A stretch of 64,000 nt of DNA from Salidesulfovibrio onnuriiensis (GCF_008001235.1 NZ_CP040751.1:789001-853000); one strand, 5' to 3'. Positions 25,659-34,521 are shown, numbered from the stretch's first letter. Made by a program: numbers and translations. The notes: generated by a model from the letters alone, not told the origin.

Positions 25659-26477
25659 ATGAACAGCAGCAGAACCATATCGTTTCATTCCCTGGCCCGG
25701 GCCGTGTGTCTGGTCATGGTGTTGCTGCTGCTCGGCGCATGCGCCTCCCGCAAGGTGGCTCCGGAACTGACGCTTGAAGACCGGCAGTTCCGCGCCCCGG
25801 TCTCCCATGTACCCAGCCCTGAGGAAATCAGGAATGCGGTCGAGGATTCCTATTTCGGCGTGGACGACCCCGCCAACAACTTCAACCGCACCATGTATTC
25901 CTTCAACGCCCATTTCGACAAGTACGTCTTCATGCCGCTGGTGAAGACCTACAATGCAGTGCTGATCCCGCCGGCGCGCAAGGGCATTTCCAACGGTATC
26001 GACAACCTCAACGAGGTTCCCACCTTTGTGAACTGCGTACTGCAGGGCAAGGGGAAAAAAGCCGTGGTTACCGTGGGCCGGTTTTTGGTCAACTCCACCA
26101 TCGGTATTCTGGGGCTTATGGATGTGGCTTCGGAGATGGGGCTGACCAAGCACGAGGAGGATTTCGGACAGACCCTGGGCGTCTGGGGATTCGACGACGG
26201 CCCGTATCTGGTGCTGCCCATCCTCGGCCCGTCCAACGGGCGCGACGCCATCGGCCTGGTGCCGGATTACTTCATTTCCATGTACGAGATGGAAGCCATC
26301 TACAGCGCCGCGGACGTGAAGGACAAGTCCTCAGCCCGCAACATCAATTCCGGGACCCGGGCCATCAACGCCCGCGCCAATATCCCGTTCCTCTATTACT
26401 CCACGGATACCCCGTTCGAGTACGAGTTTGTGCGTTTCCTGTATACCAAGAAGCGTGAACTGGACGTCCAGAAATAA
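25659..26477 (+). CDS. mlaA: MlaA/VacJ family lipoprotein
   Basis: The product is about 272 residues. It has a lipobox (VLLLLGACAS) and the family core DDPANNFNRTMYSFNAHFDKYVFMP, PPARKGISNGIDNLNEVP, FLVNSTIGILGLMDVASEMGL and EEDFGQTLGVWGFDDGPYLVLPILGPS. MlaA is the outer-membrane component that removes phospholipids from the outer leaflet. The other Mla transport genes are not in the window. GGAG at 25651 decides the start. The exported hydrolase just upstream may act on the same lipids. Confidence 0.93.
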   Translation: MNSSRTISFHSLARAVCLVMVLLLLGACASRKVAPELTLEDRQFRAPVSHVPSPEEIRNAVEDSYFGVDDPANNFNRTMYSFNAHFDKYVFMPLVKTYNAVLIPPARKGISNGIDNLNEVPTFVNCVLQGKGKKAVVTVGRFLVNSTIGILGLMDVASEMGLTKHEEDFGQTLGVWGFDDGPYLVLPILGPSNGRDAIGLVPDYFISMYEMEAIYSAADVKDKSSARNINSGTRAINARANIPFLYYSTDTPFEYEFVRFLYTKKRELDVQK

Positions 26478-26510
26478 ACAAGGATAAGAGCGCATCTACT
26501 TCGTTGCCGC

Positions 26511-26563
26511 AAGAAAGCCAGCTCCCCACGTATTGGATATACGCTGCGGGCTGGCTTTCTTTT
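26511..26563 (+). terminator. Intrinsic terminator after mlaA
   Basis: AAGAAAGCCAGC and GCTGGCTTTCTT pair over 12 bp around a 27-base loop, followed by TTTT. The next gene to the right is on the opposite strand, so the hairpin may serve mainly the mlaA operon. Confidence 0.7.
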
Positions 26564-26678
26564 GCGTTTCGTATCTGCGACCCTTCTCGGCAGTCTTGAA
26601 AAGGGCGTTTGATGGAGCAGATTCATTTTGATCGAAGCGAAATTGTAGCTGCATCAGCAATACAGGACCCCGAAGCCA

Positions 26679-27446
26679 CTACACGTCCAGTTCGATGCCG
26701 ATGGGGCAGTGGTCCGAGCCTTGGACCTCGGGTTCGATCCAGGCCCGCTTGACCTTTTTCTTCAGTTCCTCCGAGACAAAGAAGTAGTCGATGCGCCATC
26801 CCGCGTTGTTTTGGCGGGCGTTGAAGCGGTACGACCACCAGGTATAGTGGTGCGGACCCGGCTCGAACATGCGGAAGGTGTCCACGTAGCCGTGCTCTAT
26901 GAATTTGTCGATCCAGGCGCGCTCGATAGGCAGGAACCCGGAGCGCTCGGCATTGGATTTGGGGTTCTTGAGGTCGATCTCGGTGTGGGCCGTGTTGAAG
27001 TCGCCGCCCACCACGATGGGCTTGGTCTTGCGCAGTTCCTGGGCGTGCTCCAGGAAGCAGTCGTAGAAGCCCATCTTGAACTCCAGGCGTTCGTCCGACA
27101 TCTGGCCGTTGGGAAAATAGATGTTGAAGAGGTGGAAATCCGGATACTCCAGATGCTGCACCCGGCCCTCGTTGCGGTAGCGCTCGTCGGGAAGGCCTGT
27201 GAACACGGCCAGGGGCTCCGGGTTACAGAAGCAGCAGGTGCCCGAATACCCTTTCTTTTTCTGGGAGGAATTCCAGTAGTGGTGGCTGAAGGAGTCGGGC
27301 TCGCTGTGCTTGTGCGGCACTTGGTCCTTTTCCGCCTTGGTTTCCTGAAGCATGACCACGTCCGCGCCGCAGCCGTCCAGCCAGGAGCGGAAATCCTTTT
27401 TCAGTACGGCCCTGTAGCCGTTGACGTTCCAGGAATAGATGATCAC
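26679..27446 (-). CDS. xth: Exodeoxyribonuclease III (AP endonuclease)
   Basis: The product is 255 residues. The exonuclease-endonuclease-phosphatase fold is shown by YSWNVNGYRAV, VVMLQETKAEKDQ, VVGGDFNTAHTEIDL, YTWWSYRFNARQNNAGWRIDYFFVS and GSDHCPIGIEL. Asn, Glu, Asp-Asn and Asp-His catalytic residues are all kept. It repairs abasic sites in base-excision repair. It is a monocistronic gene on the minus strand. Confidence 0.95.
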   Translation of the reverse strand: MIIYSWNVNGYRAVLKKDFRSWLDGCGADVVMLQETKAEKDQVPHKHSEPDSFSHHYWNSSQKKKGYSGTCCFCNPEPLAVFTGLPDERYRNEGRVQHLEYPDFHLFNIYFPNGQMSDERLEFKMGFYDCFLEHAQELRKTKPIVVGGDFNTAHTEIDLKNPKSNAERSGFLPIERAWIDKFIEHGYVDTFRMFEPGPHHYTWWSYRFNARQNNAGWRIDYFFVSEELKKKVKRAWIEPEVQGSDHCPIGIELDV

Positions 27447-27543
27447 GGGCGTTTCCTTGCTTGGGGTTCAGACGCGCAGAGGGAACCCGCCGCAAAACGG
27501 ATTCCCTCCGGAAAATTGTTGGGCCCGATGCCCGGTGAACCGA

Positions 27544-27633
27544 TTAGTCCTCGTTGGGGGTGCTGGTTTTGATCATCACCAGACCGCAGATGGTCATGAC
27601 CAGACCCAGGAAAAACCAGAAATAACCTTCCAT
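27544..27633 (-). CDS. 29-residue membrane microprotein
   Basis: ATG 27633 follows GGAGGAGCACGAT, one of the best ribosome sites in the window. The product begins MEGYFWFFLGLVMTICGLVM and ends IKTSTPNED. It is one hydrophobic helix with a short polar tail, and therefore a single-span membrane protein if made. It is preceded by a 130-bp region before the divergent BaiN gene. The function is unknown. Similar tiny hydrophobic proteins often modulate membrane complexes; that is analogy only. Confidence 0.55.
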   Translation of the reverse strand: MEGYFWFFLGLVMTICGLVMIKTSTPNED

Positions 27634-27765
27634 ATCGTGCTCCTCCGTTCTTGGCTTGCAAGCCTTGTGGTTCTGACAACATAGCAAATTTTTCTCTGCA
27701 TTGGAAGGAACTTGAGCCTGCGGCTTCGGCTTGAGCATTGTTGTGTTTCGGCCTACAACCGGGGC

Positions 27766-28935
27766 ATGCAGCAATATGATGCCATTATTTTGGGCGCAGG
27801 GGCCTCGGGCCTGTATTGCGCCCTGCACGCGGCCCGGCGCGGCCGGAGTGTCGCGGTGCTCGACCACGGTCCCAAGGTGGCCCGCAAGGTCAGGATTTCC
27901 GGAGGCGGGCGGTGCAATTTCACCAATCTCGAATGCGGTGCCGGGCACTTCCTTTCCGAGAATCCCCATTTCTGCAAGTCGGCCCTGGCGCGGCACACGC
28001 CGTGGGATGTGGTGGCCTTTTTTGCGGAGCACGGTATCGGGTACGAGGAAAAGGCCGCGGGCCAGCTTTTTTCGGACCAGGGCGCGGGCCGCGTGGCGGG
28101 CGTGCTGGCAGAGCAGTGCCACCGCAGCGGCGTTGCGGTTCTGTTGGAGCGTGAGATCGGGAGCGTTTCGGGCACCGGGCCGTTTCAGGTGGAAACCAAC
28201 GGCGAGTCCCTGGAGGCCCCGAAGCTGGTGTTGGCCCTGGGCGGCAGGTCCTGGCCCCAGGTCGGCGCTTCGGATCTGGGGTATCGCCTGGCGCGGCAGT
28301 TCGGACTGAATGTCGTCAAGCCAAGGCCCGGCCTGGTCCCGCTGGTGCTCTCCGGCAAGGAGGCCGAGCGCTGCAACCGGCTGGCGGGCACGGCCTTGCC
28401 CGTGGCCGTATCCACCAACGGTCAGACCTTCACCGATGACCTGCTGTTTACCCATAAGGGGATTTCCGGTCCCGCCGTGCTGCAGGTTTCCTCCTACTGG
28501 CAGAGCAACGACCCTGTGCTCGTGGACCTGATGCCCGGGCGGCGGGTGGAGGTCCTGGTGGAGGAAAACCGCCGGTCCAACGCGCTTTTCCGCAAGGTGC
28601 TGCAGTCCTGTCTTCCGAAACGTATTCTTCCGGAATTTATTCCGAAATCTATTGGTGAAACCCCGGTTTCCCAGCTGAGCAACAAGCAACTGCAACAGGC
28701 TGCGGACGCCCTGCATCGCTGGGAAGTGATCCCCTCGGGAACGGAAGGCTGGAAAAAGGCCGAGGTATCCTGCGGCGGTGTGGACACGGCAGAACTTTCG
28801 TCCAAGACCCTGGAGGTGAACAAGGTGCCGGGCCTGCACGTCATCGGCGAACTGCTCGATGTCACCGGCCACCTGGGCGGGCACAATCTGCAATGGGCCT
28901 GGGCTTCGGCCCATGCTGTGGGAGTGTTGTTGTAA
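27766..28935 (+). CDS. BaiN/HI0933-type flavoprotein oxidoreductase
   Basis: The product is about 389 residues. It has an N-terminal FAD-binding GxGxxG motif (AIILGAGASGLYCALHAARRG), the family signature ARKVRISGGGRCNFTN, FTHKGISGPAVLQ, and a C-terminal SCGGVDTAEL and LDVTGHLGGHNLQWAWASAHAVG. These are the marks of the HI0933 family of NAD(P)/FAD-dependent reductases. The substrate is not known for most members. ATG 27766 follows GGGGC. A terminator follows the stop by about 45 bp. Confidence 0.9.
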   Translation: MQQYDAIILGAGASGLYCALHAARRGRSVAVLDHGPKVARKVRISGGGRCNFTNLECGAGHFLSENPHFCKSALARHTPWDVVAFFAEHGIGYEEKAAGQLFSDQGAGRVAGVLAEQCHRSGVAVLLEREIGSVSGTGPFQVETNGESLEAPKLVLALGGRSWPQVGASDLGYRLARQFGLNVVKPRPGLVPLVLSGKEAERCNRLAGTALPVAVSTNGQTFTDDLLFTHKGISGPAVLQVSSYWQSNDPVLVDLMPGRRVEVLVEENRRSNALFRKVLQSCLPKRILPEFIPKSIGETPVSQLSNKQLQQAADALHRWEVIPSGTEGWKKAEVSCGGVDTAELSSKTLEVNKVPGLHVIGELLDVTGHLGGHNLQWAWASAHAVGVLL

Positions 28936-28980
28936 TTCGGCTGTTCGGAAGGGCGCATTCGCCTTGTCGATGCAAACAAG

Positions 28981-29027
28981 AAAAGCCCCGACGCGTCTGT
29001 TTCAAGATGCGCCGGGGCTTTTTTTTC
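28981..29027. terminator. Intrinsic terminator between convergent genes
   Basis: AAAAGCCCCG pairs with CGGGGCTTTT, extended by CGC/GCG past a mismatch, with an inner loop of about 14 bases. Eight T follow on the plus strand and four A precede it. It closes the flavoprotein gene and may also serve the DUF985 gene from the other side. Confidence 0.85.
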
Positions 29028-29074
29028 GTACCCCTCTGAGCGGATTCGCTGTCAGGGGGGCGGGAAATTTGTGT

Positions 29075-29587
29075 TCAATCCGAGGTGAGCAGGGTGATCA
29101 GTTTTTCGGCCATGGGGTATTGCCGGATGAGCGCGGACCGGTCGCCGTGTTCGTAGTCGGCGTATTCGAAGCCCGGGGCCACGGTACAGCCCAGCAGGCC
29201 GAAACTGCCGCCCGGCAGAAGGCGCGTTCCCTGCCAGACGCCCTTGGGCGCCAGCGCCTGGAGCTTATGGCCCGCGGCGATGTCCTGGCCGAGAACGATG
29301 GTCTTTGCCGATCCATCCGGGTGCAGTTGGATCATTTCGCAGGGATCCCCCAGATAGAAGTGAAAGATCTCGTCGCTTTTCAGCCTGTGAATGTGCGAGA
29401 AGGTCGCCGGGGTGAGCATGTAGTAGATGGCCGTGCCGTGTGCTCGCGGGCCGTCGTATGGGCCGGGCAGGTGCTCTTGGAGCACGCTTTCCGCGCTACG
29501 GTAGGTCTCGGCAAAGAAACCGCCTTCCTCGGGGTGCGGCTCCAGGCGCAACAGGCGGATGACGTCTTCCGGCGTAAGCGCGCTCAT
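29075..29587 (-). CDS. DUF985 cupin protein
   Basis: The product is 170 residues. The pattern LRLEPHPEEGGFFAETYRS, GTAIYYML, HRLKSDEIFHFYLGDP and LGCTVAPGFEYADYEHGDR is that of the cupin DUF985 family. His and Glu residues that could bind a metal are in the HRLKSDEIFHF stretch. The biochemical role is unknown; some relatives are linked to sugar or nucleotide epimerisation. It follows slyX by three bases on the same strand. Confidence 0.85.
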   Translation of the reverse strand: MSALTPEDVIRLLRLEPHPEEGGFFAETYRSAESVLQEHLPGPYDGPRAHGTAIYYMLTPATFSHIHRLKSDEIFHFYLGDPCEMIQLHPDGSAKTIVLGQDIAAGHKLQALAPKGVWQGTRLLPGGSFGLLGCTVAPGFEYADYEHGDRSALIRQYPMAEKLITLLTSD

Positions 29588-29590
29588 GCC

Positions 29591-29797
29591 CTACCCCCCG
29601 TAATGCGGCGGCGGTACGTCGCTGGTTTCCATCTCCGAGGCCTCGGCCAGTTCCTTGAACTTGCGGGCCATGATGTTGAACAGTTTTTCCAGTTCATCCA
29701 GCTGCTTTTGCTGTTCGTAGACCACCTCGTTGAGCTGCTCGATGGTCCGCTCCTGCTCGGCGGTAATGGCTTCCAGCCGTTCTATGCGATCTTCCAT
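29591..29797 (-). CDS. slyX: SlyX family coiled-coil protein
   Basis: The product is 68 residues: MEDRIERLEAITAEQERTIEQ, a continuous heptad coiled coil, ending in PPPHYG, which is the conserved SlyX tail. Its function is not known; the name comes from its proximity to slyD in enterobacteria. It lies upstream of the DUF985 gene, almost without a gap. Confidence 0.88.
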   Translation of the reverse strand: MEDRIERLEAITAEQERTIEQLNEVVYEQQKQLDELEKLFNIMARKFKELAEASEMETSDVPPPHYGG

Positions 29798-29856
29798 TGC
29801 GGTACTCCTGTTGCTTCAGCCGCAGGAATACGCACGAACCGGCAGACAGTAAAGGA

Positions 29857-30468
29857 TTATACCTTCTGTTCCACCTTGCTGAAGCAGGGGATGCACAGGG
29901 TCTGGCCGTCAAAGCGCCGGGTGCGCGATTCCATGGCTCCCTCGCCGCAGTGGTCGCAGACCAGGGTGGCCAGAATCTTTGCGGGCCTCGGGATGAGGGT
30001 GTCGGGCTCGCTGATGTGGAAGACCTCCTCCAGCGGGGCGTCCATGAGATTTTGCTGTTGCTCCCGGCGCAGAAGGGCGAGGCGTTCCTCTTCCTCGGGC
30101 GTGGCGGTTCCATCCACGCTTTTCTTCATGAGGTCGCGGCATTCGGCGTAGTTGGGGCCCATGGCCTCGGGCCGGAGCAGGGCGCGGAGGCCCTTGCCGT
30201 CGTTTTTGCGGTAGAAGGTGAAGGCGTTCTTGCCCCAGTCCCGGTGGATCAGGTTGCCCTTGCCAAAGGTGCAGCCGGTCAGGAACTGGATGGCGTCCAC
30301 CCCGCACATGTCGGTTTCGCAGATGGTGGTCAGGGGCGTGTCGTTGTTGTGGCCGAATTCCCGCAGGCAGAGCTCCGCGGCGCGGATGCCGATGGACAGG
30401 CCCGGACAGACATGGCCGTGAAAGTCGATGGTTGCCTCGATGCGTTCCCGGGGGATGGTGGTGCTCAT
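29857..30468 (-). CDS. FmdE family protein with C-terminal zinc ribbon
   Basis: The product is 203 residues. The FmdE core has DFHGHVCPGLSIGIRAAE, ETDMCGVDAIQFLTGCTFGKGN and a Lys-Asn-rich stretch, typical of the E-subunit-like family of formylmethanofuran dehydrogenase. A C-terminal CDHCG plus CIPCF pair forms a zinc ribbon. Free-standing FmdE proteins are thought to handle metals or molybdopterin. It is nine bases after the ABC ATPase gene in a four-gene operon with an iron-type importer, which supports a metal link. The exact function is unknown. Confidence 0.85.
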   Translation of the reverse strand: MSTTIPRERIEATIDFHGHVCPGLSIGIRAAELCLREFGHNNDTPLTTICETDMCGVDAIQFLTGCTFGKGNLIHRDWGKNAFTFYRKNDGKGLRALLRPEAMGPNYAECRDLMKKSVDGTATPEEEERLALLRREQQQNLMDAPLEEVFHISEPDTLIPRPAKILATLVCDHCGEGAMESRTRRFDGQTLCIPCFSKVEQKV

Positions 30469-30477
30469 GGTCCGCTC

Positions 30478-31287
30478 CTATTGGGTCAGGTTGTGCTCAT
30501 GTTGGTGTTCGCGAAGGAAATCGGCCTCCATGGTGTCCATGGGAACAACCACGGGCCTCCCCGCCACATGTTCGATATGCACCGGGACGTTGTAGACGTC
30601 CTCGATGATCTCCGCCGTGATCCGGCCGCGATCCACTGCGGCGTGGATGCGCCCGTCCTTGAGAAAAAGGAATTTGTCGGCAAAGCGCAGGGCCTGGTTG
30701 AGGTCGTGCATGGTCATCACCGCTGCCACGGCATGGCTGCGCACCACGGCCCGCACCAGGGAGAGGATCTCCACCTGGTTGCGTAGGTCCAGGCTGCTGG
30801 TGGGCTCGTCCAGAAGCAGCACGCGCGGTTCCTGGACCAGGGCACGGGCAATGCTGATCTTCTGCACCTCGCCGCCGCTCATTTCGTCCAGGTGGCGCAG
30901 GGCCAGTTTTTCCAGGCGCAGCCGTTTCACTGCCGAATCCACGATGCGCAGATCCCGGTCGCAAACGCGCCAACGGATGTGGGGCTTGCGGCCCATGAGG
31001 ATGGCGTCAAAGGCCGTCATGCGTCCTGTCTCCTGCTTCTGGGCCACATAACCCAGCCTGCGGGCGATTGCGCCGGGTTCCATCTTGCAGACATCGGCAT
31101 CGTCCACCAGGACGCAGCCGCCCGTGGGGCGGTGGATGGCGTTCATGCACTTGAGCAGGGTGGTCTTGCCCACGCCGTTGGGACCCATGATGGCCAGGAC
31201 CTCGCCCTCTTCCACGCCGAAGTGCACGCCCTTGAGCACGGACAGGCTCTTGTAGGAAAATTCCAGGCCGTGAACGTTGAGGATCAT
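30478..31287 (-). CDS. ABC transporter ATP-binding protein (Fec/Btu type)
   Basis: The product is about 269 residues. Walker A is MGPNGVGKTTLL, the Q-loop lies in YVAQKQET, the signature is MSGGEVQKISIAR, Walker B is RVLLLDEPTSSLD, and the switch His is in TMHDLNQ. Compared with FecE and BtuD it is an importer ATPase for iron-chelate or cobalamin-type substrates. The C-terminus is His-rich (REHQHEHN) and may bind metal. ATG 31287 overlaps the permease stop as ATGA, so translation is coupled. Confidence 0.93.
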   Translation of the reverse strand: MILNVHGLEFSYKSLSVLKGVHFGVEEGEVLAIMGPNGVGKTTLLKCMNAIHRPTGGCVLVDDADVCKMEPGAIARRLGYVAQKQETGRMTAFDAILMGRKPHIRWRVCDRDLRIVDSAVKRLRLEKLALRHLDEMSGGEVQKISIARALVQEPRVLLLDEPTSSLDLRNQVEILSLVRAVVRSHAVAAVMTMHDLNQALRFADKFLFLKDGRIHAAVDRGRITAEIIEDVYNVPVHIEHVAGRPVVVPMDTMEADFLREHQHEHNLTQ

Positions 31288-32351
31288 GAGTTCCTCCTGG
31301 TGATGAGGTAGAGGAAGGCCGGAGCCCCGAGAAAGGCGGTCAGCACCGAGACGGGGAGAATGTGCGGGGCCAGCAGGAGCCGGGCCACCGTATCCGAAGC
31401 CAGCAGGAGAACCCCGCCGAAGAGGATGGAGGCCGGGATGAGGAAACGGTGGTCGTCCCCCACGAACCGCCGCACCATGTGTGGGCAGACAAGGCCCACG
31501 AATCCGATGATGCCGACAAAGGAGACGATGACGGCTGTCAGGAGGGAGGACACGAACATTCCGAGGATCCTGACCCGTTCCACCTGAACCCCCAGACCCT
31601 TTGCGGTTTCGTCGCCCGCATTGATGGCGTTGTAGTTCCAGCGGTTGCAGATGAAATAGACGCAGCCTGCGCCGGTGACCGAGCCCATGACGGCCAGTTC
31701 GGGCCAGTTGGCCCGGGCCGTGTCGCCGAAGGTCCAGAAGACCATGGCCGCCAGCTGCACGTCGTCCGCAAAGTACTGCAGGAACATGGTGCCCGCGGTG
31801 AAGAGCGCCCAGAGGGCGACCCCGGCCAGGACGGTGGTCTCCGGGGACGACCTGCGGATGCGGGAGATGGCGATGATGGTCAGGGTTGCGACCAGGCTCA
31901 TGGCAAAGGCCACCGATGTCGTCACATAGGGGTTGTTGATGACGATGGCGTCCGTGCCCGTGGAGTGCATGGAACCCGAGTCCAAGACCATGACCGAAAG
32001 CGCGGCCCCGAAGGATGCGGCATGGGTGATGCCCAGGGTGAAGGGGGAACCCAGAGGGTTGCGGAGCACGGATTGCATGACCACCCCGGCCACGGCCAGG
32101 CCCGCCCCGGCCACGATGGCCGCCAGGGCCTGGGGCAGGCGGATGTTCCAGATGATGGCGTCCCAGCGCTTGCTGGCGGCCGAGCCTGTGAGGGCCAGCC
32201 AAACCTCGGCCAGGGGAATGTTCACGGCCCCGCAGCTGATGGCGACCACCAGGGCCGCCGCCAGCACCAAGCCGGTTCCGGCAATGATTGTCCGCTTGCG
32301 GTTGACGTGCCGGAGATAGTCGGCCGGGAGAACTCCATCATCAAAGTGCAT
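31284..32351 (-). CDS. FecCD-family ABC permease
   Basis: The product is 355 residues with about nine to ten membrane helices. The family motif is GFVGLVCPHMVRRFVGDDHRFLIPASILFGG, and the N-terminal GAGLAVAGVVMQSVLRNPL is typical of BtuC/FecD permeases. It forms the membrane channel of the importer. It is tightly packed between the binding protein (six-base gap) and the ATPase (ATGA overlap). Confidence 0.94.
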   Translation of the reverse strand: MHFDDGVLPADYLRHVNRKRTIIAGTGLVLAAALVVAISCGAVNIPLAEVWLALTGSAASKRWDAIIWNIRLPQALAAIVAGAGLAVAGVVMQSVLRNPLGSPFTLGITHAASFGAALSVMVLDSGSMHSTGTDAIVINNPYVTTSVAFAMSLVATLTIIAISRIRRSSPETTVLAGVALWALFTAGTMFLQYFADDVQLAAMVFWTFGDTARANWPELAVMGSVTGAGCVYFICNRWNYNAINAGDETAKGLGVQVERVRILGMFVSSLLTAVIVSFVGIIGFVGLVCPHMVRRFVGDDHRFLIPASILFGGVLLLASDTVARLLLAPHILPVSVLTAFLGAPAFLYLITRRNS

Positions 32352-32357
32352 GGCTAC

Positions 32358-33512
32358 CTACTTGCTGAGGATTTTGCCCTTGTCGCCGATGCGGATCACG
32401 GACGGGTCCAGCCGCTTGAAGGCCAGGCCGCCGAATGCCGCCGACAGGTCCGTGAACACGGGCTTGCCCACCAAGAACGTGTAGATCTCGTCGGCTTTGG
32501 ATGCGGAGTCCACGTCCGCAAAGGCCTCGGGATACAGGATCTTGCCGATGAAATAGGCGTCGGCCAGGGTGTTGCCGTGGTTTGAGGTGTACCAGTTGTA
32601 GGGCAGCACGCCGAAGACCCGGTCCTGCTTGCAGGCGGTCAGTTCCTGGAAGGACGGGTCGTTGTGCAGTTCGTAGAGGGAGTTGGATTCGGCCCCGGCC
32701 CGGATGGTGGAGAGGTCCACGAACAGGTAGCCCGGGTTCCATTCCAGGATCATTTCCTTGGCCATGTCCGCATGGCGCAGGGGTTCGGAACCGTCCTGCG
32801 GCGCGGCCACGTTGCGGGCGTTCAGGAACTGGAACGGGGGGTAGCCGGGTTCGGTGGAACGGAAACCGTGGGGCCCCTTGAAGGCGATGCCGCCCACGTA
32901 GCAACTGGGGCCCTGGAGGCCTTCGGTTCGTTTCTGCAGGTCCGCAATGGTGTTTTCCATGAAGTCGACGACCGCCTTGGCCCGATCCTCGGCGCCCAGC
33001 ACCTTGGCCATGAGGGTCAGAGCCTGCTTCATGGCGTTCCTGCGCACGCCGAGGTCGCCGTAGTCGAGCACCACTACCGGAATGCCGGTTTTCTGCTGCA
33101 ATTCGTCGGGATCATGTCCCATGGTGCCGTATGTCTTGAAGATCACCTGGGGCTGCGGCTCCAGCGCGGCGATGAGCTCCGGGTTGTCGTGCCCCCGGAA
33201 TTGGCCGAACAGCGGCAGCTGCTTGAACTGCGGGTTGGCCATTGCATAGGGGCGGGCGTCGATGAGCCGGACCTCGAGCTCGGCGCTGTCCACCCCCACG
33301 ATGCGGTCCTGCGCCTGGAGATAGGTCAGGTAGCGCAGACAGCCGGACCCGGAGGCCAGCACGCGCTGCGGGTGCACGGGCACCTCGACGCTGCGTCCAG
33401 CCATGTCCGTGATGGTCATTGTGGACGTGGTTGCGGTTTGTTGTGGTTGGTTCTGGTCGCAGCCGAACAGGAAAAGCGAGACAAGGGCAAGCAGGAACAG
33501 GCGTCGCATCAT
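32358..33512 (-). CDS. Periplasmic metal-complex binding lipoprotein of the ABC importer
   Basis: The product is 384 residues with a lipobox (VSLFLFGCDQ). It has the TroA/FepB-like start (TITDMAGRSVEVPVHPQRVLA) and the segments ELIAALEPQPQVIFKTYG and QDRVFGVLPYNWYTSNHGNTLADAYFIGKILYPE. These fit a class III binding protein of the type associated with FmdE. The ligand (iron chelate, corrinoid or molybdate/tungstate complex) is not determinable from sequence. It is the first gene of the operon. Confidence 0.87.
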   Translation of the reverse strand: MMRRLFLLALVSLFLFGCDQNQPQQTATTSTMTITDMAGRSVEVPVHPQRVLASGSGCLRYLTYLQAQDRIVGVDSAELEVRLIDARPYAMANPQFKQLPLFGQFRGHDNPELIAALEPQPQVIFKTYGTMGHDPDELQQKTGIPVVVLDYGDLGVRRNAMKQALTLMAKVLGAEDRAKAVVDFMENTIADLQKRTEGLQGPSCYVGGIAFKGPHGFRSTEPGYPPFQFLNARNVAAPQDGSEPLRHADMAKEMILEWNPGYLFVDLSTIRAGAESNSLYELHNDPSFQELTACKQDRVFGVLPYNWYTSNHGNTLADAYFIGKILYPEAFADVDSASKADEIYTFLVGKPVFTDLSAAFGGLAFKRLDPSVIRIGDKGKILSK

Positions 33513-33566
33513 TGTAAAAACCTACTGTAGATGTTGGGTACGGGATATTTTACGATGAACGCAATG

Positions 33567-33593
33567 AGTATAAAAATACAGAAAACGTGTCAA
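33567..33593 (-). promoter_or_regulatory. Candidate promoter of the Fec-type importer/FmdE operon
   Basis: On the minus strand TTGACA (33593-33588) is followed after 15 bp by TATACT (33572-33567). Both hexamers match consensus well; the spacer is two bases short. It lies 55-80 bp before the binding-protein ATG. No Fur, DtxR or NikR palindrome was found that I would call with confidence. Confidence 0.5.
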
Positions 33594-33633
33594 ACGGGGG
33601 CGGAATTCGAGAGGGAAAATCCGCAGGGATTTT

Positions 33634-34521
33634 TCAGGTCCGGTTGGTCAGGACAACCCCGGCGATGACCATGCAGCCGCCCAGCAACAGCGAGAGCTCC
33701 AGGGCTTCGCCGAGCATGAGTGAGGCAAAGAGCAGGGCGAAGATCGGCACCAGGTTGATGAAGATGCCTGCCCGGGACGGGCCGATGGCCTGGATGCCCT
33801 TGTAGTACCAGGCATAGCTCAGGCCCGTGGCCAGCACGCCCAGGTAGAGGATACAGCCCCAGTCCGTGAGGGAAGCCCTGGCAATGTCCTCTGCAAGGCC
33901 CGTGTGCAGGGCCGGGAAGAACAGAAAGGCCGAGCCGAAAAGACAGGACCACATGACCGCAACGGGCGGGGAGAGATGCTTCATGGCCGAGCGCCCGCCC
34001 AGGGAATAGGCGGTCCAGGCGGCCACGCAGCCCAGGATGAGCAGGTCGCCGGTGGAAACGCCCTGGCGCAGCAGGGTCATTGGGTTCCCGTTGGAGAGCA
34101 CCACGGCCACGCCGCACAGGGAGAGCAGGGTCCCGAATATGCGCACCGGCCCGAATCGCTCCTTGTAGAGCAAGGCGGACAGGCCGGAGATGCATACCGG
34201 AATGCAGGCCACGATGAGGGCGGCCCGGCCCGCGGTGCTGTATTGCAGTCCCTTGAAGAAGAACCAGCTGTACATGAAGACGCCAGTGGCTCCTAGAAAG
34301 GCCGCATGGGGCGCAAGCCGCCAGGAAATCTTGGGAAAGCCCCCCTGGCCGTGGCTCACGAACAGGACCAGGAAGACGGAGGCCGAGAAAAAGCGCAGGA
34401 AGGAGGCGGACAGGGGAGCCATGTGGGTCGCCAGCACACGGCCGGCCACCCAGGTGCCGCCCCAGAGGGCCATGGTCAGCACCAGCAGGAAAAAGACGAA
34501 AGGAGTGGAGTTCCGGTTCAT
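33634..34521 (-). CDS. EamA/DMT-family transporter
   Basis: The product is 295 residues with ten predicted helices in two EamA repeats (LVLTMALWGGTWVAGRVLATHM and LILGCVAAWTAYSLGGRSAMKHL). The second repeat ends with AIGPSRAGIFINLVPIFALLFASLMLGE. It is probably an exporter of amino acids or other metabolites. It lies on the same strand downstream of the cyclase gene, at a gap of about 70 bp. Confidence 0.88.
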   Translation of the reverse strand: MNRNSTPFVFFLLVLTMALWGGTWVAGRVLATHMAPLSASFLRFFSASVFLVLFVSHGQGGFPKISWRLAPHAAFLGATGVFMYSWFFFKGLQYSTAGRAALIVACIPVCISGLSALLYKERFGPVRIFGTLLSLCGVAVVLSNGNPMTLLRQGVSTGDLLILGCVAAWTAYSLGGRSAMKHLSPPVAVMWSCLFGSAFLFFPALHTGLAEDIARASLTDWGCILYLGVLATGLSYAWYYKGIQAIGPSRAGIFINLVPIFALLFASLMLGEALELSLLLGGCMVIAGVVLTNRT

